From IMG/VR virus record IMGVR_UViG_3300009081_000004, positions 1 through 46,344 of that record: DNA of 46,344 nucleotides, one strand, 5' to 3'. A model generated the notes under the pieces. It saw only the letters and a program-made list of their open reading frames with translations. It was not told where the DNA came from and did no database searches. The position numbers were made by a program, and so were the translations under genes. This stretch comes from a virus. Positions 33,644 to 39,653 of the stretch are shown here, in pieces (the first letter of the stretch is position 1; the number at the start of each line of letters is the position of its first letter).

Positions 33644-33890
33644 TCAAGGCCTCAGAGATCAGATAGGCAAGGATCACAGCTTGAAAGAAACGCATCCATA
33701 ACCTGACCTCAAACTCTGGAATAACCCCCAGGATCACCAGTCCGTAGACCACCGCGACATACAGGGCGATAAATAGCCCGCTGATACGCAACCCCCTGCG
33801 CAAATTCTCTTTGCCAGTGCGCCGCCAGTTGACCCAGATGGCAATGACCGCCAGCGCAAAATTGAGCACAACCCAGATATCGATCATCAT
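33636..33890 (-). CDS. Three-span membrane protein in the lysis block
   Basis: An 84-residue protein with three hydrophobic spans (WVVLNFALAVIAIWVNW, LFIALYVAVVYGLVIL, FFQAVILAYLISEAL) separated by basic loops: a holin-like topology. There are two ATGs at the start and no clear ribosome site; upstream is the 33906 hairpin, which may control its translation. Confidence 0.65.
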   Translation of the reverse strand: MMIDIWVVLNFALAVIAIWVNWRRTGKENLRRGLRISGLFIALYVAVVYGLVILGVIPEFEVRLWMRFFQAVILAYLISEALNG

Positions 33891-33905
33891 GAGGAGATGT
33901 CCCGA

Positions 33906-33939
33906 GTGGGCGTCCAGGCCTTCCGAGGAGGACGCCCAC
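33906..33939 (-). promoter_or_regulatory. Perfect 10-bp hairpin before the membrane-protein cluster
   Basis: GTGGGCGTCC and GGACGCCCAC with a 14-base loop, inside the 62-base gap 33891-33952. No T-run. Could reduce or time expression of the holin-like genes. Confidence 0.55.
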
Positions 33940-33952
33940 CCGTATCGAAGGA

Positions 33953-34357
33953 CTACTTGAGCAGCGCCTGCGCCCGTTCGCGATGGAACACAACCCGGAT
34001 GTATCCGAGGGTGGCAAGCACCGCAAGCAGGACATTCAAACCGATCATCACGTAGATGTCATACTGGGCCGGCACCACGTCGATTAGTCCCTGGAGTTGC
34101 AGGATCAGGAACTCGGAGACGCCCACCGCCAGCCCTGCACCCAGACCGCGCAGATCGATACCCACTTTGTCGAATGCCCATTGGAGCCCAAACGTCACCC
34201 CAAACAGAACCAGGGCGTTGATCGCCAATTTGAGTTCGATCGGAAGCTGGACTGCCTGGGATGTGGCAATTGCACCGGGGGCCGGAGTACACGCCGAGAG
34301 GGAAAAGAGAAACACCAACGCCAGGACTGCAAACAAGAACAACTTACTTATCTTCAT
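33953..34357 (-). CDS. Lipoprotein with two membrane spans
   Basis: A 134-residue protein with a lipoprotein signal (MKISKLFLFAVLALVFLFSLSAC, lipobox LSAC) and two later hydrophobic spans (about residues 45-65 and 100-120). Good ribosome site (AAGGAG). It is the first gene of the lysis block. An outer-surface lipoprotein suits spanin-like or exclusion functions; in a host that may lack a typical outer membrane the role is unclear. Confidence 0.7.
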   Translation of the reverse strand: MKISKLFLFAVLALVFLFSLSACTPAPGAIATSQAVQLPIELKLAINALVLFGVTFGLQWAFDKVGIDLRGLGAGLAVGVSEFLILQLQGLIDVVPAQYDIYVMIGLNVLLAVLATLGYIRVVFHRERAQALLK

Positions 34358-34375
34358 GGGAAACTCCTTTTGTGA

Positions 34376-34421
34376 ACAAAAAAAGACGGCCGCGCAAAAC
34401 CTTATCAGGTTTCACACGGCC
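34376..34421 (-). terminator. Leftward rho-independent terminator
   Basis: A 14-bp stem (34388-34401 with 34408-34421; the leftward RNA pairs fully if G-U is allowed), 6-base loop, then a 7-base T-run. It ends the short 34499 unit and separates it from the lysis block, whose ribosome site lies only a few bases on. Confidence 0.85.
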
Positions 34422-34498
34422 ATCCTTGGATCTCCGTCTCGCTCGCGCCCATCCGTAGATCTGCGCGAACTATTTACTTGACAAGATTCATTCTACCA

Positions 34499-34783
34499 CT
34501 ACTTGAGCAGTTTATCCCCTTCCGCCTTGACGGTCCCGGCTGCCTTCCAGAACGATTGCCACAACCCGCGCAGCGTACGCCTCTGCCCATCTTCGATCCG
34601 GGAGAGCTTCGCGTCGATGCCATGCAGGGAGTCGTTCACCTGCCGGAACACCTTCACTACATCCGGCGCTTCGAGGTCTGCGTTCTCCGGGCGCTCGTGG
34701 AGGTTCAGGAGGGCGTGATATACCGCGCGCGTCTTGGTTGTGTCGTTGCCGAACCATTTAGGGACCGATAAAGGGTTGTTCAT
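34499..34783 (-). CDS. Small helical protein with its own promoter and terminator
   Basis: A 94-residue charged helical protein (MNNPLSVPKWFGNDTTKTRA ... KVFRQVNDSLHGIDAKLSRIEDGQRR) with a ribosome site (TGGAG). A strong promoter lies 25-50 bases upstream and a strong terminator follows, so it is a single-gene unit. That isolation is unusual in this genome and hints at expression in the prophage or at a special time. Function unknown. Confidence 0.65.
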   Translation of the reverse strand: MNNPLSVPKWFGNDTTKTRAVYHALLNLHERPENADLEAPDVVKVFRQVNDSLHGIDAKLSRIEDGQRRTLRGLWQSFWKAAGTVKAEGDKLLK

Positions 34784-34805
34784 GCTTGCTCCAGTGGCAC
34801 CGCGC

Positions 34806-34834
34806 TTTGTAGCACCGACGCGCGCGGTTGTCAA
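34806..34834 (-). promoter_or_regulatory. Leftward sigma70-type promoter
   Basis: Read leftward: -35 TTGACA (34834-34829), 17-base spacer, -10 TACAAA (34811-34806). It lies just beyond attC-like element C and drives the 34499 gene. Confidence 0.7.
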
Positions 34835-34874
34835 TACAAATATCCTACAATAGGGCTACGGGGTGAGTGCAGCG

Positions 34875-34999
34875 TCGCCGAACGGCGCGTTACTTGCGGG
34901 GCGGTTCTTCGGTGATATTCGACCAATCGAAACCGCCTATCGAGCCATCATCCATTTTTCGCCAGCTTTTAGCCCCGTCAGGTGCACGCTTTGTTAGGT
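34875..34999 (-). repeat. attC-like palindromic element C
   Basis: On the minus strand the left arm is ACCTAACAAAGCGTGCACC (34999-34981) followed by TGACGGGGC, and the right arm is GCCCCGCAAGTAACGCGCCG (to 34883), then TTCGG. ACCTAAC fits RYYYAAC. GACGGGGC and GCCCCGC pair. The interval from ACCTAAC to TAACGC is 107 bases, against 108 in elements A and B. The stop codon of the 34890 gene is the TAA of TAACGC. Confidence 0.65.
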
Positions 35000-35207
35000 G
35001 CGGCACAACTGGAGTATTACGATGGCGACGAAATGCTGACGTACTGCGGTTGTCTCTCCATGCGCGGATTCGCAACTTGCCACCAGCCACTGTAAAGCGG
35101 AACCGATGAACCAAACCGCAATCACAACAGGCGATTTTATAATCTTTATGCCGCCAATCTAAATCAACGGCTTGTCCTTCTTCAATGTTTGGATAATCAT
35201 TTGCCAT
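34890..35207 (-). CDS. Zinc-ribbon-like protein, copy 2, extended by an attC-like element
   Basis: A 105-residue protein with a good ribosome site (AGGTGG) at ATG 35207. Residues 1-69 match the 26800 protein closely (YPNIEEGQAVDLDWRHKDYKIA then CCDCGLVHRFRF). The last ~36 residues (from about VPHLTKRAPDG to EEPPRK) have no counterpart there and are encoded entirely inside element C. The duplication followed by a new C-terminus is a clear sign of modular gene movement. Confidence 0.75.
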   Translation of the reverse strand: MANDYPNIEEGQAVDLDWRHKDYKIACCDCGLVHRFRFTVAGGKLRIRAWRDNRSTSAFRRHRNTPVVPHLTKRAPDGAKSWRKMDDGSIGGFDWSNITEEPPRK

Positions 35208-35221
35208 GTGAACCACCTAAC

Positions 35222-35506
35222 TTATGACTTTACAAGCACGCGCTTTATTTCGCGTGCAGGTTCAAGGCTCTCCGCCTCTTTCATGATATCCGCCGCAAGT
35301 CTTGGACAGCCGCCATGTGTTCCAAGCAGCATATACTCCCCCGCCAGTTCCAGCAGCGCCTCCCGGTCTCCTGCCACAAGCGCCCGCGTGTGCCTCTCGT
35401 TCATCTGCCCAAGCTGTTCAATGGCGGCGGTCTCTTTCGGCTTGCGCTTCACCTGCATCGCGAAGCGTTCCACGATCTTGGGCTGTTCAGCAATAATGGT
35501 ATTCAT
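35222..35506 (-). CDS. Unknown early protein
   Basis: A 94-residue helical, charged protein (MNTIIAEQPKIVERFAMQVKRKPKETAAIEQLGQMNERH...). It starts at a TAATG overlap. No family recognised. Part of a run of short, tightly overlapped leftward genes. Confidence 0.6.
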   Translation of the reverse strand: MNTIIAEQPKIVERFAMQVKRKPKETAAIEQLGQMNERHTRALVAGDREALLELAGEYMLLGTHGGCPRLAADIMKEAESLEPAREIKRVLVKS

Positions 35507-35733
35507 TAGCGCTCCAGCATGATATGAACACTGCCAACTCTTTCGGAGCAGGGAACACGGACAGGCGCTCCGTTTTGATAGGGGCTTTCGGGTCCGCGTA
35601 TCTTCCAGCCCAATTCCGTCCCTGCCGGGTTTTTCCGGTTAGCAAACTCGATCACCTGCTCGTCTGTCCAATCCGCAGGTACACAGACCTGCATGTCTAA
35701 GGCTCCCGACCGCGTCATGACTGCCGTGTTCAT
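35506..35733 (-). CDS. Small unknown protein
   Basis: A 75-residue protein (VCVPADWTDEQVIEFANRKNPAGTELGWKI) with an alpha/beta pattern; the word 'DWTDEQVIEFAN' recurs in many small phage proteins of unknown role as I recall. ATGA overlap with the upstream gene. Confidence 0.6.
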   Translation of the reverse strand: MNTAVMTRSGALDMQVCVPADWTDEQVIEFANRKNPAGTELGWKIRGPESPYQNGAPVRVPCSERVGSVHIMLER

Positions 35734-35849
35734 AGTTCCTCGTCGGAGTTGATGCGCTTCTCAAATCGACCGCCGGCGAAGCCTGTCTTATATCCAACAA
35801 TCAAGCCGATGATCAAGCCAGCCAGAAAAATGATGATATAGATTGTCAT
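35730..35849 (-). CDS. 39-residue membrane protein
   Basis: ATG 35849 with a strong site (GGAGG, 5 bases) and an ATGA overlap with the upstream stop. One transmembrane span (TIYIIIFLAGLIIGLIVGY) then a charged tail. Unknown role. Confidence 0.65.
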   Translation of the reverse strand: MTIYIIIFLAGLIIGLIVGYKTGFAGGRFEKRINSDEEL

Positions 35850-36082
35850 TTCAGCCTCCAATAGCTGTTCGCTTCCGCCAGGATCTTCTCGGCGCGCTCT
35901 TTGCCGAAGATCTCCAGGCACCTCTCACAAGTCACGATAAGAGACTTGTTCCCACTCTTATCCGTCTTTGAAATATCTTCCTTGAACTCGCTCTTGTTCT
36001 CGGAGATGTAGCCGCACGCGGCTTTGTAGGTCGTGGGTTCGCCCGGCGTACAGGACGTGCGAGCGACGAGGTGGGTGTTCAT
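35846..36082 (-). CDS. Small Cys-containing protein
   Basis: A 78-residue protein with a possible metal site (CGY ... TCERCLEIFG) and a basic helix at the end. ATGA overlap upstream. Unknown role. Confidence 0.6.
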   Translation of the reverse strand: MNTHLVARTSCTPGEPTTYKAACGYISENKSEFKEDISKTDKSGNKSLIVTCERCLEIFGKERAEKILAEANSYWRLK

Positions 36083-36411
36083 AGCTTCTTTCTCATTTCG
36101 TCTCTCGTTGCCTTTGCCATCTGTCCGACCTTCTGCCTCTGCCCGTCGAACCAGGCTCGCGCCTCAGGGGTATCCTGTAACCATTTCGGCAAAGGTCGCA
36201 CCCCGCGCGGCTTCTTCAAGCCCAGCAAGACCAACAGGCGCTTATCCTTCGGCAACCACTCGCCGCCTTTGTTTGCAATCCGGTTGATGGTTGCATGGCT
36301 GATCTGGTTGCCGTAATCCTCGCGGGCGATCGTGCGCCACGATCTGCCTTTGGCGTTTTCGTCGCAGAGGCGTTTTGCGAGTTTCCGGGCGCGGGCAGCA
36401 GAAATGTACAT
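36079..36411 (-). CDS. HTH-type DNA-binding protein
   Basis: A 110-residue basic protein from ATG 36411 (GGAAAG upstream). Residues ~20-55 (RSWRTIAREDYGNQISHATINRIANKGGEWLP) read as a helix-turn-helix. The palindromic 18-bp element at 36439-36456 lies 28 bases upstream of the start, consistent with autoregulation. A second exact copy of that element is near 1767, so this protein may control the orphan RNA region as well. Confidence 0.6.
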   Translation of the reverse strand: MYISAARARKLAKRLCDENAKGRSWRTIAREDYGNQISHATINRIANKGGEWLPKDKRLLVLLGLKKPRGVRPLPKWLQDTPEARAWFDGQRQKVGQMAKATRDEMRKKL

Positions 36412-36438
36412 TGATGTCTTTCCGTGATGCTGGAGGGG

Positions 36439-36456
36439 CTGTAACAAGTCGTTACA
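36439..36456 (-). promoter_or_regulatory. 18-bp operator-like element (copy 2)
   Basis: Reverse complement of 1767-1784, reading TGTAACGACTTGTTACAG on the minus strand, with GTAAC/GTTAC arms. It spans the end of the 36452 gene and precedes the HTH gene. Confidence 0.5.
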
Positions 36457-36613
36457 ACTGCCTCAGAGCCATGTCGACCAGCCGGCGGTTCACCGGGTGG
36501 AAGCCGTCCACGCTCGGCGCAGGTTTTGCGCGCTCTCGCTCCACGTCCAGGATGAACGATGCGACCGCCGCCAGCATGGTTAGTTTGATTAGGATGGCGA
36601 CTAAGTCTGGCAT
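36452..36613 (-). CDS. 53-residue membrane-anchored protein
   Basis: ATG 36613 lies inside the last codons of the lipoprotein gene. One hydrophobic segment (LVAILIKLTMLAAVASFIL) then a basic polar tail. Tight packing supports it. Unknown role. Confidence 0.55.
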   Translation of the reverse strand: MPDLVAILIKLTMLAAVASFILDVERERAKPAPSVDGFHPVNRRLVDMALRQL

Positions 36614-36972
36614 TCGTTCTCACTCAGGAAGCTGGCGTTGACCCAGGCCACGTCGCCGTTCCATTCGATCTGTGCCCAGCCTCCCAGGCATTCGCCGGTC
36701 AGGGTTACATTGTCGCCGGAGTAGAGATAGCCGATCACAGACGCGTTCTCGTTCGGCTCCTGCCGGACGTGGAGGGACTGGATCGCCGTGACTGTGGAAA
36801 CTGTTGGCAGTTCCGCGGTAGGCGTTGATACTGCGGGGACTGCCAACGCTTCGGCGGTCGGGGTGGGTGAAACTGTTGGCAACGGGTCTGTGATCGCCGG
36901 CATGATCTCAGGAGAGCAGGCCGCGAGTATCAGGCTTGCCAGTATCAGATGTTTTGCCAGTATCGAATTCAT
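36601..36972 (-). CDS. Lipoprotein with SH3b domain
   Basis: A 123-residue protein: lipoprotein signal (ILAKHLILASLILAACS), a Thr/Pro-rich linker (about 25-62), then a bacterial SH3 domain (LHVRQEPNENASVIGYLYSGDNVTLTGECLGGWAQIEWNGDVAWVNASFL). SH3b domains bind cell-wall peptides. Such a surface lipoprotein made early may block superinfection or alter the wall; inference. The linker style resembles exported Chloroflexota proteins. Confidence 0.8.
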   Translation of the reverse strand: MNSILAKHLILASLILAACSPEIMPAITDPLPTVSPTPTAEALAVPAVSTPTAELPTVSTVTAIQSLHVRQEPNENASVIGYLYSGDNVTLTGECLGGWAQIEWNGDVAWVNASFLSENECQT

Positions 36973-37442
36973 AGTTCAGCCTCTTGTCACCGCGATACTG
37001 TCAATCAGGATGTTTCCTTTGCCAGTATCGAATCCAAAGGAATGTTCGGGATGCTCAACTGCTATGTAAATCTTCCCGTCCTTTGCCAGTATCGCGACTT
37101 TGCACCCGAACGAGCGGAGGTCGAAACAGTCGGTCTGCAAGAGTGATACTGTCTCGCCCAGGGTCTGCGGCTTTGTTCCGTTCGTTTCTTTCGCGATACT
37201 GGCTGGCTCGATACTGGCGACTTCGGGGAGTGGTTGCGATGGGGCCGCCGTAGGGTCGTTTTCGCTTGCCAGTATCGGGGTCTTTGTAGTCCCATTGCCA
37301 GTAGTGATGTCCGGTTTTTCGAGTTGTTCCATCTTTACCTTTGCGCTTTCCTTCAAAGAACGAGATACGTCTGCCTTCAGAAACGTCCGTGCCAGTATCG
37401 CTTGCCAGTATCGAATCCAATTGTTCCAGTACCGATACTGAC
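36827..37442. repeat. Cluster of CGATACTGGC decamers
   Basis: Eight exact copies on either strand (36956, 37021, 37085, 37194, 37209, 37268, 37391, 37404), plus near copies at 36827, 36938, 36993, 37145, 37297 and 37433. Spacing is irregular and orientation is mixed. The copies lie within two to three coding frames and encode words such as SILA, ILAS and DTG, so they are not simply a protein repeat. Confidence 0.8.
36976..37332 (-). CDS. Unknown early protein
   Basis: A 118-residue protein from ATG 37332 (AAAGG upstream). The N-terminal ~55 residues are Pro/Thr/Ala-rich. The C-terminal part (FGCKVAILAKDGKIYIAVEHPEHSFGFDTGKGNILIDSIAV) is a compact beta domain. It shares most of its length with the 37055 frame. 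The decamer cluster runs through it. Confidence 0.6.
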   Translation of the reverse strand: MEQLEKPDITTGNGTTKTPILASENDPTAAPSQPLPEVASIEPASIAKETNGTKPQTLGETVSLLQTDCFDLRSFGCKVAILAKDGKIYIAVEHPEHSFGFDTGKGNILIDSIAVTRG

Positions 37443-37462
37443 ACGGACTCTGCTCTATACAC
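37055..37462 (-). CDS. Overlapping frame, possible 135-residue protein
   Basis: GTG 37462 follows a GGAGG-rich stretch just after the stop of the 37474 gene. Residues 10-70 (VLEQLDSILASDTGTDVSEG ... FFEGKRKGKDG, GHHYWQWDYKDPDTGKRKRPYGG) look like a real small domain, similar in style to short 'YYxWxYxDPxTGKxK' proteins. Its 3' half overlaps the 36976 gene in another frame and looks less natural, so either the two genes truly overlap or one is a frameshifted continuation. Confidence 0.4.
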   Translation of the reverse strand: MYRAESVSVSVLEQLDSILASDTGTDVSEGRRISFFEGKRKGKDGTTRKTGHHYWQWDYKDPDTGKRKRPYGGPIATTPRSRQYRASQYRERNERNKAADPGRDSITLADRLFRPPLVRVQSRDTGKGREDLHSS

Positions 37463-37473
37463 CTCCGCCGGCT

Positions 37474-38190
37474 CTACCTCCGCGACGGAGGCCGGATAGG
37501 GTCCGGGCTGCTGTGCCCGTTGTTTCCGGCTTCTGTTGACACTCGCAGGGTCCGCTCCATATCCTGCCAACTCTTTTCGCCCTGCTCCCTTCCGAGTACC
37601 GGGGCGCTCTCCTCTGCCAGTTCTTTGTAGCGTTTGGCGCGGGCTTGCGCCATGTTTTTTCGTGCGTCGGCGTCTGCCTGTTTGATCGCCTTCTCCGCCT
37701 CCCTGTTCGTCTTGGCAATCACGCGCCGCAGCGACGCTTCCTCGCTGAAGAAGTAGTGCAGGGTTGCCAGCACTCCCTGCGCTACCGCAAGAGTCGGAAC
37801 CACATACACCACCGTCTTTTGTGCCCACTCCGGCACATTTGCAAAGACAGTAAAGATCTGTTCGAGCTGCGCATTCTTCGCCACAATAGTCACAGAGGCC
37901 AGGTCGGTCACGGCGATAGAGACCCACGCCAACCCGGACCCAAGGATAGCGGCTCCCATCTGTACATAATTGCCGTAGTCCTCGATCCGGTTTGCCCAAT
38001 ACAGACTCGCCCCCTCCGCCAGGAGGACGAGAGCGATCACATAGAGCCAGTTGTGGGTGTACGACCATGCGGCGTAACCTGTCAGGCAACCCGTCACGGT
38101 CAGGGCGGCATAGCGAAGCCAGTGCCGGGAGAGTCCGGCGAAAAAGTTGATCAGTTTTCGATTTGTCTGGTTTTGGTTTTCTGTTTCCAT
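37474..38190 (-). CDS. Multi-span membrane protein with coiled-coil tail
   Basis: A 238-residue protein. About four hydrophobic spans (residues ~27-45, 48-66, 78-100, 122-145) are followed by a basic coiled coil (about 150-200) and a polar tail. ATG has AAGGA upstream. Unknown; possibly membrane remodelling or exclusion. Confidence 0.65.
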   Translation of the reverse strand: METENQNQTNRKLINFFAGLSRHWLRYAALTVTGCLTGYAAWSYTHNWLYVIALVLLAEGASLYWANRIEDYGNYVQMGAAILGSGLAWVSIAVTDLASVTIVAKNAQLEQIFTVFANVPEWAQKTVVYVVPTLAVAQGVLATLHYFFSEEASLRRVIAKTNREAEKAIKQADADARKNMAQARAKRYKELAEESAPVLGREQGEKSWQDMERTLRVSTEAGNNGHSSPDPIRPPSRR

Positions 38191-38205
38191 AACTAAATTC
38201 CTTTC

Positions 38206-38481
38206 CTACAAATCGTCGTTATCGACAAATGAGATTTCCCAGCGGTTGGGTCCAACGTGCGTATGCACTTCGGTAACATTGCCGGCCTCGGTCGTGCCGG
38301 CTGTGATCCTGCTGACATCCTCGCCGCTGCAGGCCCGCACCTCGATGACCGTCCGACCGCACTTGTCTTTGTGCGTGCCGGTGATCGAAGGCGGAATATA
38401 TACGTCGTAGGGGTCTGGCTGGGAAGCTAACTCGGACATAATCCCTACTGTGTGGCGAACTAAAGATTTCAAGAAACTCAT
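38206..38481 (-). CDS. Unknown small protein
   Basis: A 91-residue protein with a strong site (AAGGAG). An N-terminal basic helix, then a beta-rich domain (GRTVIEVRACSGEDVSR ... TEVHTHVGPNRWEISFVDNDDL). Unknown family. Confidence 0.65.
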   Translation of the reverse strand: MSFLKSLVRHTVGIMSELASQPDPYDVYIPPSITGTHKDKCGRTVIEVRACSGEDVSRITAGTTEAGNVTEVHTHVGPNRWEISFVDNDDL

Positions 38482-38508
38482 ACGGTGCTCCTTTTGGTAA
38501 AATCTGGC

Positions 38509-38568
38509 TGTCCGCTTGCGCGGGTAGGTGCTCCGCTGCTCTTGCCAGCAGCTCCGCGCAGGCGGACA
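38509..38568 (-). promoter_or_regulatory. Branched inverted repeat between early genes
   Basis: TGTCCGC (38509-38515) pairs with GCGGACA (38562-38568) and GCTGCT/AGCAGC pair inside, giving a branched stem in the 91-base gap 38482-38572. No T-run. A GTG frame starting at 38569 crosses it but has poor support. Confidence 0.5.
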
Positions 38569-38572
38569 CTAA

Positions 38573-38794
38573 TTATTTGCTTGCCCGTCTCTTCTCGACC
38601 AGATCCAGGACAAACGCGGCGAGCAGGATGAGCGCAGACGCAATGCCGACGACGATCCAGTAGATGTCTATAAGGCGCAGCGTCATATATGCGATCACGA
38701 CGAACAACACAAGCGTGTAGTATCGTTCGCGCTTTGCCTGAGCTGCTCGGGCGATCTCGTCGGCGCGGTCTGCGTCGGCAGTGAAGGGAGTCAT
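38573..38794 (-). CDS. Two-span membrane protein
   Basis: A 73-residue protein, ATGA overlap with the J-domain gene. A charged N-terminus (TADADRADEIARAAQAKRERYY) and two spans (TLVLFVVIAYMTLRLIDIYW and VVGIASALILLAAFVLDLV) with a basic tail. Unknown role; coupled to the J-domain protein. Confidence 0.65.
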   Translation of the reverse strand: MTPFTADADRADEIARAAQAKRERYYTLVLFVVIAYMTLRLIDIYWIVVGIASALILLAAFVLDLVEKRRASK

Positions 38795-39309
38795 TTCTTT
38801 GCCGCCTTCATACCTTCCTTGAAGGCTTCGTTTAGCCGCTTGAAATCCTCTTCTTTCCCGCCAACGTCGGGGTGGTGGACCATCGACAGGGCACGGAAGG
38901 CGCTGCGGATATCCTCACGCGTGGCGTCTGCCTGCACGCCCAATATCTTGAACCATGGATCCTTCCCATCCCCAAGCAGCAGGGCAGTGTCGTCCGGCGT
39001 TGCCAGGAAGCCATTGAAAATACGGTCGAATTCGATGTCGAAGGACGACTCGATAATGTCTTCGGCGTAGACTTCCAGCGCCCGGTACAGGTACTCGATC
39101 TGTAAGCCGATCACCCGCAGGTTGTCCAGGGAGTTTTCGTACTTTGAGCACTCCCGGACGTAGCGCTTCCCGGCGCGGTCGAAGGTGACTTTCACGCCGC
39201 CGCCCATCACGTCCTGCTCCAGGCGCAGGGACGTGGCATTGATCTTTGTCATGACCCGCTGGAGGTCGCGGGTGGTCGTGCTCTGTTGTGCCGCAAAACG
39301 TCGTGGCAT
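38791..39309 (-). CDS. J-domain (DnaJ-like) protein
   Basis: A 172-residue protein from ATG 39309 (TAATG overlap). The C-terminal ~58 residues form a J domain: PWFKILGVQADATREDIRSA, the essential HPD in VHHPDVGG, and the closing FKRLNEAFKEG helix. The N-terminal ~110 residues are a separate alpha/beta region. J proteins stimulate Hsp70 (DnaK) ATPase; this one could recruit host DnaK to replication or assembly complexes. A C-terminal J domain is less usual than an N-terminal one. Confidence 0.85.
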   Translation of the reverse strand: MPRRFAAQQSTTTRDLQRVMTKINATSLRLEQDVMGGGVKVTFDRAGKRYVRECSKYENSLDNLRVIGLQIEYLYRALEVYAEDIIESSFDIEFDRIFNGFLATPDDTALLLGDGKDPWFKILGVQADATREDIRSAFRALSMVHHPDVGGKEEDFKRLNEAFKEGMKAAKK

Positions 39310-39437
39310 TACAAAATTCCTTTCTCGATCAGGATCGACATCACAACAATGACGACGATAGCCCATATAATGGGGGCGCATCCGTCCCGCCAATCACCGC
39401 CGCCTGAACCCGGGAAGGTGCTAGGAAACATGCTCAT
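39309..39437 (-). CDS. 42-residue membrane protein
   Basis: ATG 39437 with an excellent ribosome site (GGAGG, 6 bases). A Gly/Ser-rich start (FPSTFPGSGGGDWRDG) then one span (APIIWAIVVIVVMSILI). It overlaps the upstream gene and is coupled to the J-domain gene (TAATG). Confidence 0.7.
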   Translation of the reverse strand: MSMFPSTFPGSGGGDWRDGCAPIIWAIVVIVVMSILIEKGIL

Positions 39438-39651
39438 GGATCACCTCCACTTCTCGCATCGAAGAATTCCCGGTGGGTATCTGGCTGGTTTCATAAGTCC
39501 TCTCTTTCTGAATAAAAACTATCGGTATTTTTTCTGTGATCGGCTGCGCGCCCTTGCACATCCACACATCGCGGATGTCCAGGACCGTCTCGGCCGTGAC
39601 GACCGCGCGGGCCGGGGTGAGGGGAAAGTGGCAATGAGGGCAGGTGATCAT
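39421..39651 (-). CDS. Small CxxC protein
   Basis: A 76-residue protein starting CPHCHFPLTP, a typical half zinc-ribbon, followed by a beta-rich part. It lies just downstream of the ATPase gene. Unknown role. Confidence 0.65.
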   Translation of the reverse strand: MITCPHCHFPLTPARAVVTAETVLDIRDVWMCKGAQPITEKIPIVFIQKERTYETSQIPTGNSSMREVEVIHEHVS

Positions 39652-39653
39652 AG

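Noticed and set aside
36827-37442. CRISPR or tandem repeat explanation for the decamer cluster
   Set aside because: Spacing is irregular, orientation mixed, and the units are only 10 bp.
38219-38569. A GTG frame of 116 residues over 38219-38569
   Set aside because: It overlaps the better supported 38206-38481 gene in another frame; its 5' part follows an inverted repeat and its 3' part is Arg-rich shadow sequence.
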